From contig JALVTI010000144.1 of assembly GCA_027035985.1 (NCBI GenBank), positions 1 to 21,786 of the forward strand: 21,786 nt of DNA, written 5' to 3'. A model generated the notes under the pieces. It was not told the DNA's origin. It searched no databases and saw only the letters and a list, made by a program, of their open reading frames with translations. The DNA comes from Aquificales bacterium. GTDB lineage: Bacteria; Aquificota; Aquificia; Aquificales; QOAS01. The position numbers and the translations under genes were made by a program. Within the stretch, counting starts at the first letter, position 1. Each line of letters begins with the position of its first letter. Shown in pieces: positions 6,651 to 13,384 of this stretch.

Positions 6651-7124
6651 TCACAATTTGAGTTTACCCTTAAACTGTCTTTCCAATTCCCTTTTGAGAG
6701 CTTTTTCTTTGAGTTCCCTCCTAACGTCGGCTTTTTTCTTACCTTTAGCGACGGCTATTTCGACCTTAACCTTACCGTTTTTGAAGTAGAGCGAGAGCGG
6801 AATAATCGTATACCCCTTTTGTTCCACCTTACCGGCTAAACGCTGAATTTCCCTTTTGTGGAGAAGGAGTTTTCTCGTCCTCAAGGGGTCTATTTTCATT
6901 AAAGTGTTGTGCCTATAAGGGGGTATGTAGAGGTTGTATAACCAAGCCTCGCCGTTGACTATCTTTACGAAGCTATCCCTAAAGGAGACGTTGGGGTGTT
7001 CCCGCAGGGATTTTACCTCGGGACCCAGTAGGACTATACCCGCCTCGTATTTTTCGAGTATCTCGTAATCGCGCGGGGCTGTTTTGTTCTTCGCTATTAT
7101 CTTTATACCGCTCTGCTTTGCCAT
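6651..7124 (-). CDS. smpB: SsrA-binding protein SmpB
   Basis: Brings alanyl-tmRNA to stalled ribosomes and mimics the missing codon-anticodon pair in trans-translation. The 157 residues match the family length. Hallmarks: IIAKNKTAPRDYEILEKYEAGIVL (9-32), GPEVKSLRE, SFRDSFVKIVNGEAWLYN, IPPYRH, DPLRTRKLLLHKREI and GYTIIPLSLYF, then GKVKVEIAVAKGKK and a Lys/Arg-rich C-terminal tail that enters the mRNA channel. ATG at 7124 lacks a Shine-Dalgarno; TTTAAT lies 7 bases upstream, as in a leaderless gene. Its RNA partner ssrA is also in this window (14589-14931). Divergent from the M16 gene. Confidence 0.97.
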   Translation of the reverse strand: MAKQSGIKIIAKNKTAPRDYEILEKYEAGIVLLGPEVKSLREHPNVSFRDSFVKIVNGEAWLYNLYIPPYRHNTLMKIDPLRTRKLLLHKREIQRLAGKVEQKGYTIIPLSLYFKNGKVKVEIAVAKGKKKADVRRELKEKALKRELERQFKGKLKL

Positions 7125-7150
7125 GGTCTCTATTAAATTTAAAACCGATG

Positions 7151-7167
7151 CCCGCGCGAAGCGCGGG
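7151..7167. repeat. perfect GC-rich hairpin in smpB-M16 divergent region
   Basis: CCCGCGC (7151-7157), loop GAA, GCGCGGG (7161-7167), in an otherwise A/T-rich 67-base gap between divergent starts. No T-run follows. With its flanks (ATGCCCGC before, GAT and CGAC after) it also resembles one copy of the 35-bp repeat at 21585-21699. Possible operator or solitary repeat. Confidence 0.55.
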
Positions 7168-7191
7168 GATACGACTTAACCTTAAAAATTG

Positions 7192-8403
7192 ATGACTCAA
7201 AAAGTGGTCAAAGAAGTCCTCCCCAACGGGGTAACCCTACTGATAAAACCTACGAAAGGTTTCGGAATAGTTTCGGTTCACACCTTTATAAGGGGTGGAA
7301 TTTTGGACGAACCGGTTGCGGGTAGCACACATCTAACAACCTATCTCCTTTTGAAGGGTTCGAAAAATTACTCCAAAGAGAGGATTGCGGAAACCTTCGA
7401 GGACTACGGGGGAGGGATAGGGACGTCCACCACCGACGAGTATTCCCAAATAGAGTTCCTCACAAAGGTGGAGGGTTTAAGGGAAGGTCTCGCCGTTTTG
7501 AGGGATATACTCCTAAACCCGACCTTTCCCGAAGAAGACCTCGAGAGGGAGAAGAAAAACACGATTACCGCAATAAGGTCTAAAAAGGAACACCCCTTCC
7601 GCTATGCGTATTCGGAATTAAAAAAACTCACCTTTGCGGGAACGCCCTATGAAAGGGACACCTTAGGAGACGAGGAGAGTGTTAAAGAGATAACCCGCGA
7701 GGTGGTTCAAAATAGGTGGCAACAACTTTTGGAGGGGGGTAGGTTTGTCGTCTCCCTCGTCGGGGATATAGAGAATGTCGGGGAAACGTTAACCCTCCTA
7801 AGGGAGACCTTTAAGGATATTCCCGCAAAGGGTTTCCAATACCCCAAATACGACAAAAGGGTGGAAAGGGACGAACTTAAAACCCTAAAGAGGGAGGGAA
7901 GTCAGGCGACCATTATCTGCGCCTTCAACGCCCCCGATATATTTACCCCCGAATACTACGCCGGAAAGGTCTTCAACGCCGTCCTGGGCGACGGTTTTAC
8001 CTCACTGCTGTTCAGGGAGCTTAGGGAAAAGAGGGGCTACGCCTACGCCACAACCTCTTTCTACCCCACGAAGATAAACATGCCCCGACTCTTTACCTAC
8101 ATAGGCACCTCGCCCGAAAAGGCGGATAGCGCCCTCGCCGATATGCTGAAGTTGACGACCGAATTCCCCTTCGGGAGGGAGGAGATAGAGATAGCGAAGA
8201 AGAAGATTATCGGCGATTGGCTTATGGACCACCAAACCCGCGCCCGTCAGGGTTGGTATCTCGGGTGGTTCGAAACGATAGGATTGGGCTACGAAACCGA
8301 TTTCGTTTACACCGACCGCATTAGGGAGGTCAAAGATGAAGACGTTTTCCGCATAAGGGAGAAATACCTAAAACACCACCACTGTGTGGTCGTAAGACCT
8401 TAA
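7192..8403 (+). CDS. M16 (insulinase-like) peptidase homologue without the zinc motif
   Basis: 403 residues from ATG 7192 (a TTG at 7189 is also in frame). The fold is clear: LPNGVTLLIKP at the N-terminus, RGGILDEPVAGSTH, NPTFPEEDLEREK, FVVSLVGD and the second-domain LGDGFTSLLFRELREKRGYAYATTSF. However, the inverted zinc motif HxxEH is HLTTY (47-51), so Glu and the second His are missing and the protein is very probably not a peptidase by itself. The R/Y pair region (LREKRGYAY, about 277-285) is kept. In M16B enzymes the active site can be shared by an HxxEH subunit and an R/Y subunit; this gene looks like the latter, but no HxxEH partner lies next to it. A TTAACCTT box precedes the start by 8 bases. 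Confidence 0.88.
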   Translation: MTQKVVKEVLPNGVTLLIKPTKGFGIVSVHTFIRGGILDEPVAGSTHLTTYLLLKGSKNYSKERIAETFEDYGGGIGTSTTDEYSQIEFLTKVEGLREGLAVLRDILLNPTFPEEDLEREKKNTITAIRSKKEHPFRYAYSELKKLTFAGTPYERDTLGDEESVKEITREVVQNRWQQLLEGGRFVVSLVGDIENVGETLTLLRETFKDIPAKGFQYPKYDKRVERDELKTLKREGSQATIICAFNAPDIFTPEYYAGKVFNAVLGDGFTSLLFRELREKRGYAYATTSFYPTKINMPRLFTYIGTSPEKADSALADMLKLTTEFPFGREEIEIAKKKIIGDWLMDHQTRARQGWYLGWFETIGLGYETDFVYTDRIREVKDEDVFRIREKYLKHHHCVVVRP

Positions 8404-8422
8404 GGTGCTCCCCTTTGAGGTT

Positions 8423-8451
8423 TTCCCCTTTAAACCAAACCTTTAGGGGAA
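8423..8451. repeat. inverted repeat between convergent M16 gene and DUF2391-like gene
   Basis: TTCCCCT (8423-8429) and AGGGGAA (8445-8451) form a 7-bp stem with a 15-base loop. The position fits a bidirectional terminator, but downstream on the plus strand is GGAG and an A-run rather than T. Confidence 0.35.
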
Positions 8452-8469
8452 GGAGAAAAAAATTTCCCC

Positions 8470-8970
8470 TCAACGTGCCATATCTAGACCCAAACTACCT
8501 ATGGTGGAAAATGCCGATACAAACAGAACCACCTTGAGGTAATCTCCCCAGTTGTCGACAAAGTAGGGATAAATTCCCAAAAGGAGCACAACTACCGCGG
8601 AAACTATTAGGGATAAAACCGCGCTCGTCAAAAGGCGCAGTTGAAGAAAACCCAAAACGGTCTGTTTCGCCCACTGCCTTTGATTTCCGTAGCGGATGAA
8701 GAAGTTGGCAACCGCCAGAACGAAGAGGTATATAAACAGAATGTGGATAAAGGAGAGTTTGGTCGCAAGCTCCCAAATTTCGTCGCTCAAAGCCATCGTC
8801 AGCGCCACCACAACCGCACCCGCCAATTCCTGAAACAGGTCGTCTATGTGAAGGGTATCGGGTTCGTTCCTCTTGTGGAGTTCTTCTATTTCCTTTTCCA
8901 ACACCTCCAATTGGTAGTTTAGGGTTTCCAGTTCCTTATCCAGTTTTTCCAACCTGTCTTCCTCCCCCAT
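8470..8970 (-). CDS. integral membrane protein, DUF2391-like
   Basis: 166 residues. Residues 1-37 are a charged heptad-like coiled coil (EKLDKELETLNYQLEVLEKE). From about 44 come four probable membrane spans: ELAGAVVVALTMAL, FIHILFIYLFVLAVANFF, a Leu/Val/Ser-rich span ending VVVLLLGIYPYF, and VVLFVSAFSTIGSLGL. The architecture resembles the uncharacterised DUF2391 family, where a similar conserved segment follows the coiled coil; that assignment is from memory and is moderate. The function is unknown. It lies 100 bases downstream of citryl-CoA lyase on the same strand, so cotranscription is possible but a separate promoter in the gap cannot be excluded. Confidence 0.7.
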   Translation of the reverse strand: MGEEDRLEKLDKELETLNYQLEVLEKEIEELHKRNEPDTLHIDDLFQELAGAVVVALTMALSDEIWELATKLSFIHILFIYLFVLAVANFFIRYGNQRQWAKQTVLGFLQLRLLTSAVLSLIVSAVVVLLLGIYPYFVDNWGDYLKVVLFVSAFSTIGSLGLDMAR

Positions 8971-9070
8971 TAGGGTTTTTCAATTTTCGCCACTTAAAGG
9001 GTATGGTTTGCGGTTTTTCTCACCAAAAGAAGGGTTATAGAGAAATAGGGGAACGTAAAGAGGTTTGGTT

Positions 9071-9850
9071 TTATTTTCTCCTTTTGTAGCTTTCGGGCAA
9101 TTCCCTCGGTTCGGGACCCAGATATTCGACTTCCTTTTCCTCGTCGAGGCGCTTGGAAAAGGGTTTTTCCATCGTGAGTTCCTCGTAAACGTGAGCCACC
9201 AAACCGGGGATTCGCCCGATAATAAAGAACCCCTTTCCGAGCCTCCAGTCGAAACCCATCTCCGAGGTTATAGCCGCTATTGCGCCGTCGACATTTAAAA
9301 CGAGCCTTTTACCCTTGACCTTCTCTATAGCCTTTTCGACCTCGAGGGCAAATTCGCAGTATTTGCCGAAAAATCCGAGCTCCTTGGCTATTTCGAAAAG
9401 TTTTTTGGTTCGGGGGTCGAAATCTTTGTAAAACCTATGCCCGTAACCGGGAATTCTCCTTCCAGAGGAGAGGTATTCCTCAACCACCTTTAGGGGGTCT
9501 TTTTCCACATTCTCCTGAAGGAATTTCATAGCTCCTTCGAGGGCACCGCCGTGAGCCTCTCCGAACGCTAGCACACCCGCGCCGACTCCGACATTCATCG
9601 GGTTTCCGCCGCTTATTACCGCCCTCGCCGCTATGACCGAGGGTGGGGCTATCGAGTGTTCGACAACCGATACAAATATGGCGTCGAGCATTTTAGCCTC
9701 TTTTTCCGTAGGGAGTTCCCCCTTCAGGACGAGGTATATCGCCTCGGTAAAGGTCAGATTTCCGACCAGTTCCTCCAATCTGTAACCCCTAACGTAGGGT
9801 TCGTGTCCCTTGTGGAAACTTATGGCGGTTCTCCACTTTTTTCTCTCCAT
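9071..9850 (-). CDS. ccl: citryl-CoA lyase (reductive TCA cycle)
   Basis: Cleaves citryl-CoA to acetyl-CoA and oxaloacetate, the second half of citrate cleavage in the Hydrogenobacter/Aquifex reductive TCA cycle. It is a citrate-synthase-like protein of 259 residues, about the length of the Hydrogenobacter enzyme and much shorter than citrate synthase. The citrate-synthase catalytic residues are kept: H100 in GEAHGGALEG, H138 in GYGHRFYK and D188 in LNVDGA. The start was set at ATG 9850 because the family begins near MERKKWRTAIS; an upstream in-frame extension to 9970 adds 40 residues with no family look and crosses the divergent promoter region. No Shine-Dalgarno: AAAATAGAATTCCCCTTA precedes ATG. 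The partner citryl-CoA synthetase genes are not in the window. Citrate synthase or 2-methylcitrate synthase is less likely given the length. Confidence 0.88.
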   Translation of the reverse strand: MERKKWRTAISFHKGHEPYVRGYRLEELVGNLTFTEAIYLVLKGELPTEKEAKMLDAIFVSVVEHSIAPPSVIAARAVISGGNPMNVGVGAGVLAFGEAHGGALEGAMKFLQENVEKDPLKVVEEYLSSGRRIPGYGHRFYKDFDPRTKKLFEIAKELGFFGKYCEFALEVEKAIEKVKGKRLVLNVDGAIAAITSEMGFDWRLGKGFFIIGRIPGLVAHVYEELTMEKPFSKRLDEEKEVEYLGPEPRELPESYKRRK

Positions 9851-9952
9851 TAAGGGGAATTCTATTTTCGGTTTGGAAATCCTCTTGAAGGTCTGAGAAA
9901 CTACCCAGACCTGTTGGAGGTCTTGAATTTTTCCCGATAAAAGGACATTTCT

Positions 9953-9965
9953 CCCCCGAAGGGGG
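9953..9965. repeat. hairpin in ccl-hflX divergent region
   Basis: CCCCC, loop GAA, GGGGG, directly before CATAAT (9968-9973), a plausible -10 for hflX. It echoes the GAA-loop hairpin at 7151-7167, also placed in a divergent gap about 25 bases before a plus-strand start. Confidence 0.45.
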
Positions 9966-9992
9966 GACATAATTTAAAAGACGTAAAAGCGT

Positions 9993-11123
9993 ATGAGGGC
10001 GATACTCGTAGGGGTTTGGAAGAAAGGGGAAACCAAGGGAGAGGTCTATCAGTCGATTAACGAGCTCGGCGGTCTTGTCGAAGCCGTCGGCGGTAAGGTG
10101 TTGGGAAAACTCGTCCAAAAGAGGGATATACCCGACCCCTCCACCTATATAGGGAAGGGAAGGGTTGAGGATTTGAACCTCCTCGTGCAGGGAACCAAAG
10201 CCAACGCCGTTGTGTTCGACGACCCCCTCACCCCATCCCAGGTTAAGGAATTGGAAAAGAGACTCCGCGCGAAGGTTTTGGACAGGGCAGACCTCGTTTT
10301 GGAGATTTTTACCCGAAGGGCTAGGACTAAAGAGGCGAAGCTTCAGGTTGAGCTAGCGAAACTTCAGCACGAGCTTCCCCGCCTCTACGGAAAGGGTAAG
10401 GCTCTGTCTAGACAGGCGGGGGGTATCGGCGGAAGGGGTCCCGGTGAACAGGAGGCGGAGATAAGAAGGCGAATTCTGAAGAAGCGGATTCACAAGATAA
10501 AACAGGAGCTGGAGGAGGTCAAAAAGCGCCGTAGGGAGCAGAGGAAGAGACGGATAAAGGAGGTCTCCAAAGAAGGGGACTTCGTAAGGGTTGCAATAGT
10601 CGGGTATACCAACGTTGGGAAATCGACTTTGATGAAAGCCCTAACGGGTAGGGATGTGTTTAAAAAGAATATGCTCTTTGCGACGCTCGACACCACCACC
10701 TCTTCGAGGTATGTATATCCCGACCTAAAGGTTCTCTTTACCGACACCGTGGGGTTTATAAACAAACTCCCGACCGAACTTATAGAGGCTTTTAAGGCTA
10801 CCCTCGAGGAGATAGAGGAGGCGGACATAATCCTCCACGTGGTCGACGCTTCCGACCCCAAATGGCTCGAAAAGATAGAGACCGTTAACGGGATACTCAA
10901 AAAGCTAAACCTCGAAGGGGTAAAGCAGATTTTGGTCTTCAACAAGGTGGACAGATTGGTATCCTCACCCGAGGAGGTCGAATTTTTAGACCACTCGATG
11001 TTGGTTTCCGATATACCCAACATCTACGTTTCGGCGGAAAAGAAGTGGAACATAAACGGGCTTTTAAATATGATTTACCGAACCGTAAAGGGTGAAAACG
11101 CCTTTCAATCCTTTCCCTCCTGA
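9993..11123 (+). CDS. hflX: GTPase HflX
   Basis: Ribosome-associated GTPase that splits stalled or hibernating 70S ribosomes. 376 residues. The N-terminal nucleotide-binding domain (1-135) contains PDPSTYIGKGRVEDL. A linker with LSRQAGGIGGRGPGEQ (138-153) diagnostic of HflX leads into a highly basic coiled coil (155-190). The G domain has G1 GYTNVGKS (204-211), G3 DTVG (251-254) and G4 NKVD (317-320), with VSAEK near the G5 site. It has the standard N-domain plus G-domain layout with a short C-terminal end. ATG at 9993 follows ATAATTTAAAAG with no Shine-Dalgarno. Its 3' end overlaps the convergent atpZ-like gene by 19 bases. Confidence 0.96.
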   Translation: MRAILVGVWKKGETKGEVYQSINELGGLVEAVGGKVLGKLVQKRDIPDPSTYIGKGRVEDLNLLVQGTKANAVVFDDPLTPSQVKELEKRLRAKVLDRADLVLEIFTRRARTKEAKLQVELAKLQHELPRLYGKGKALSRQAGGIGGRGPGEQEAEIRRRILKKRIHKIKQELEEVKKRRREQRKRRIKEVSKEGDFVRVAIVGYTNVGKSTLMKALTGRDVFKKNMLFATLDTTTSSRYVYPDLKVLFTDTVGFINKLPTELIEAFKATLEEIEEADIILHVVDASDPKWLEKIETVNGILKKLNLEGVKQILVFNKVDRLVSSPEEVEFLDHSMLVSDIPNIYVSAEKKWNINGLLNMIYRTVKGENAFQSFPS

Positions 11124-11359
11124 TTGTCCTCTTCGAGTTTCTTAACAGCCCTATTCATCTCCTGATAGGCGTTTTTAAAACCGGCTACCACCCCGAGTAA
11201 AAACCCCACTATCAAACCCCACGGTTCGGTTTTGAAAAAGTGGTCGAAGAGATACCCCAAAAGGAGTCCCGCAATAATCCCGCCCACTATGTGGGTTCCC
11301 ACCATAAAGGCGGAACCTTCGCGGGAGACGAACTTTAGGGAAAAGCGGAACTTAGCCAT
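11105..11359 (-). CDS. AtpZ/AtpI-like small membrane protein
   Basis: 84 residues with two membrane spans, VGTHIVGGIIAGLLLGYLFD (20-39) and PWGLIVGFLLGVVAGFKNAY (46-65), separated by a short loop (HFFKTE), and a charged C-terminus. This Gly-rich two-span pattern with PWGLIVGFLLGVVAGF matches the AtpZ/AtpI family, which helps assemble the F1Fo ATP synthase c-ring or carries Mg2+. No other atp genes are here, so the symbol is left open. Start at ATG 11359; M19 would be an alternative but removes the usual N-terminal segment. Starts only 15 bases from divergent ftsY, and overlaps the end of hflX. Confidence 0.75.
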   Translation of the reverse strand: MAKFRFSLKFVSREGSAFMVGTHIVGGIIAGLLLGYLFDHFFKTEPWGLIVGFLLGVVAGFKNAYQEMNRAVKKLEEDNQEGKD

Positions 11360-11374
11360 TAACCTTAATACTCT
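11360..11374. promoter_or_regulatory. 15-base divergent gap between atpZ-like and ftsY starts
   Basis: The two ATG codons are separated by just 15 bases. The gap contains TTAATACT, which reads AGTATTAA on the other strand, so a -10-like element exists in both directions. Any -35 element must lie inside the opposite gene. There is no room for a normal 5' leader or Shine-Dalgarno for either gene. Confidence 0.5.
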
Positions 11375-12553
11375 ATGGTTTTCGGCTTCTTTCGGCGTAA
11401 AAAGGATAAGGATAAAAAAACCGGGGAACTAAAGGCGGGAGAACTTAGAAAACTCCTAAAGGAGGGTAAATACAAAGAAGTTGCCGACCTGCTAAAGGAT
11501 AGATATAGGGAAAACAACGAATTTACGCAGATATACTTCGAAGCCCTCGTAAACCTCGGAAGGAGAGAAGAGGCTAAAAGGCTCCTCCAAGAGGTCGGAA
11601 AGGAAAATCTTCCTCCTTCGGCTGTTTTGAAATTAATAGAGGAACCCCCTAAAAAGGAGAGCCTTTTTGAAAAGTTCAAAAGGGGGTTGAAAAAAACCCG
11701 AGAACTCATAGGGTTGGGGAAATTCTTCGCCTCCCATAGGGAGCTGGACGAGGAATTTTTCGAGGAACTCGAAGAGCTTCTGATAAAACTCGATGTGGGA
11801 GTCGATACAGCCGTATCCCTCGTGGAGGAGATTAGAAAAAAACGGAACCAATTTAAGGATATAAATGAAGTCAAGGAATACCTAAAGAGGCGCTTTAAGG
11901 AAATCCTTTCCAAGTGTAGGGGTGAATTTAAACTCACCAAAAAACCTGCGGTGGTTCTCTTTGTCGGTGTGAACGGAAGCGGTAAGACCACCACCGTTGG
12001 AAAGCTGGCTTACAAGCTTGTAAGGGAGGGGAAGAAGGTTTTAATCGTTGCGGCGGATACCTTCCGCGCGGCGGCTACCGAACAGCTCAAAACTTGGGCT
12101 GAAAGGTCGGGTGCCGACTTCGTCGGGGATAAAGAGGGGGCAGACCCGGGAGCCGTTCTCTACAGGGGACTGCAGAAAGCCTTCGGTGAAAATTACGACG
12201 TCGTTTTGGTCGATACCGCCGGACGCCTCCACACGAAGGAACACCTCCTCAGGGAGATGCAAAAACTGGTAAAGGTGGTTAAGAAATTCGACACCGACCA
12301 GCCGGAGGAAGTCCTTTTGGTTCTGGACGCCACAATAGGGCAGAACTCGATAAATCAGGCTAAGCTATTCGCCTCCGCGGTGGATGTTACCGGTATAGTT
12401 TTAACGAAGTTGGACGGAACCGCCAAAGGCGGGGCGATAATCGCCATATGCAAAACCTTGGGTATTCCGGTCAAGTTTGTAGGGGTGGGTGAAGGAATAG
12501 AGGATTTGGAACCTTTCGATGTGGAAAAGTTTGTCGACGCCATGTTCGATTAA
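11375..12553 (+). CDS. ftsY: signal recognition particle receptor FtsY
   Basis: Membrane-associated SRP receptor GTPase that docks Ffh-ribosome complexes at the translocon. 392 residues. A short basic, Phe-rich start (VFGFFRRKK), typical of FtsY membrane anchors, is followed by an unusual helical segment (about 17-90) with a TPR-like pattern, then the N domain (95-180) and the NG GTPase: G1 GVNGSGKTT (198-206), DTFRAAATEQL (228-238), DTAGR (280-284) and TKLDGTAKGG (344-353). ATG at 11375 is preceded by TTAACCTT and 8 bases, without a Shine-Dalgarno. The 3' end overlaps convergent flhG by 4 bases. The neighbouring flhF is a second GTPase of the same SRP subfamily. Confidence 0.96.
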   Translation: MVFGFFRRKKDKDKKTGELKAGELRKLLKEGKYKEVADLLKDRYRENNEFTQIYFEALVNLGRREEAKRLLQEVGKENLPPSAVLKLIEEPPKKESLFEKFKRGLKKTRELIGLGKFFASHRELDEEFFEELEELLIKLDVGVDTAVSLVEEIRKKRNQFKDINEVKEYLKRRFKEILSKCRGEFKLTKKPAVVLFVGVNGSGKTTTVGKLAYKLVREGKKVLIVAADTFRAAATEQLKTWAERSGADFVGDKEGADPGAVLYRGLQKAFGENYDVVLVDTAGRLHTKEHLLREMQKLVKVVKKFDTDQPEEVLLVLDATIGQNSINQAKLFASAVDVTGIVLTKLDGTAKGGAIIAICKTLGIPVKFVGVGEGIEDLEPFDVEKFVDAMFD

Positions 12554-13371
12554 TGCCTAAAGAGGGCGGCGATTTTCCCCCAAAATCCCCCTTTGGTTTC
12601 CCTCTTATAACCGTCCCTTAGGAGGTTTTCCAAAATTGTATCGGCATACCTAAAGAGGTCTTTGGGTATCTCTCCCATAGCCACCTTTGGGGAGTAGGGT
12701 ATAAATCCCACCCCTTCGACGTGGATATTTTTGTGGAAACTCTTTGCGGACTTTTCCAAAACGTTCACCGTCTTTGTGTATTCCCTTTTATCCCTGACCT
12801 GGTTTACGACGGCGTAGTAGTAAGTCCTCCTGTAGTTGGAAAAAACAGTTTTTATAACCCCGTAGGCATCGATAATCGACATGATGTTGGGATTTAAGAC
12901 CAATACCGGGTAATCGACCGAAGAGAAAATTAACTGGTTTATCTTGTGAATACCCGCCCCGAGGTCTATTAAAAAGTAGTCGTAATTATCGACGATAAAC
13001 TCGTCCAATTTGTTGAGGAGCTCGACCGCCATTTTGGGGTCTAGGTGGAGTAGGTAATCGTTCCCGCTCCGCGGGGATATTAAATCGAAATTCCTATCTA
13101 CAGGGGTGGTTATCTCGTCGAGGGTGGCGCTACCCTCGAAGTAATCTTCCAAATATTTTTGGGGTTTCACCCCGCTTAAGATGTAAAAATCGGGCAGACC
13201 CATATCGGCATCGAGAACCAAAACCTTCCCCTTTTCCGATAACCTTTTAGCCAAAAGGTAAGTTACTAAAGTTTTTCCTACCCCGCCTTTACCCCCTCCT
13301 ATTGCTATATAGGGAATTTTTCTTAAACCCACCCCCTTTTCGAATAAAGCCAATTGCTTTTCCTTATCCAT
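12550..13371 (-). CDS. flhG: FlhG/FleN (MinD-family) flagellar number ATPase
   Basis: ParA/MinD-type ATPase of 273 residues. A short N-terminal LALFEKGVGLRK, then the deviant Walker A GGGKGGVGKT (25-34), the switch I-type DADMGLPD, and YFLIDLGAG. In polarly flagellated bacteria FlhG stimulates the FlhF GTPase and limits flagellar number. The assignment rests on these motifs, the family length and its position 13 bases downstream of flhF on the same strand. GGAG sits only 2 bases before ATG 13371, so translation is probably coupled to flhF. A generic MinD/ParA protein would be the fallback name. Ends in a 4-base overlap with convergent ftsY. Confidence 0.88.
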   Translation of the reverse strand: MDKEKQLALFEKGVGLRKIPYIAIGGGKGGVGKTLVTYLLAKRLSEKGKVLVLDADMGLPDFYILSGVKPQKYLEDYFEGSATLDEITTPVDRNFDLISPRSGNDYLLHLDPKMAVELLNKLDEFIVDNYDYFLIDLGAGIHKINQLIFSSVDYPVLVLNPNIMSIIDAYGVIKTVFSNYRRTYYYAVVNQVRDKREYTKTVNVLEKSAKSFHKNIHVEGVGFIPYSPKVAMGEIPKDLFRYADTILENLLRDGYKRETKGGFWGKIAALFRH

Positions 13372-13384
13372 CTCTCCAAACCCT

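Noticed and set aside
9851..9970. 40-residue upstream extension of citryl-CoA lyase
   Set aside because: The family starts at the 9850 ATG and the extension would cover the divergent promoter and hairpin region; it has no recognisable similarity.
11365..11994. Minus-strand open frame of 209 codons antisense to ftsY
   Set aside because: Ser/Phe/Leu-rich translation typical of the antisense of Lys/Glu-rich coding sequence; ftsY explains the region.
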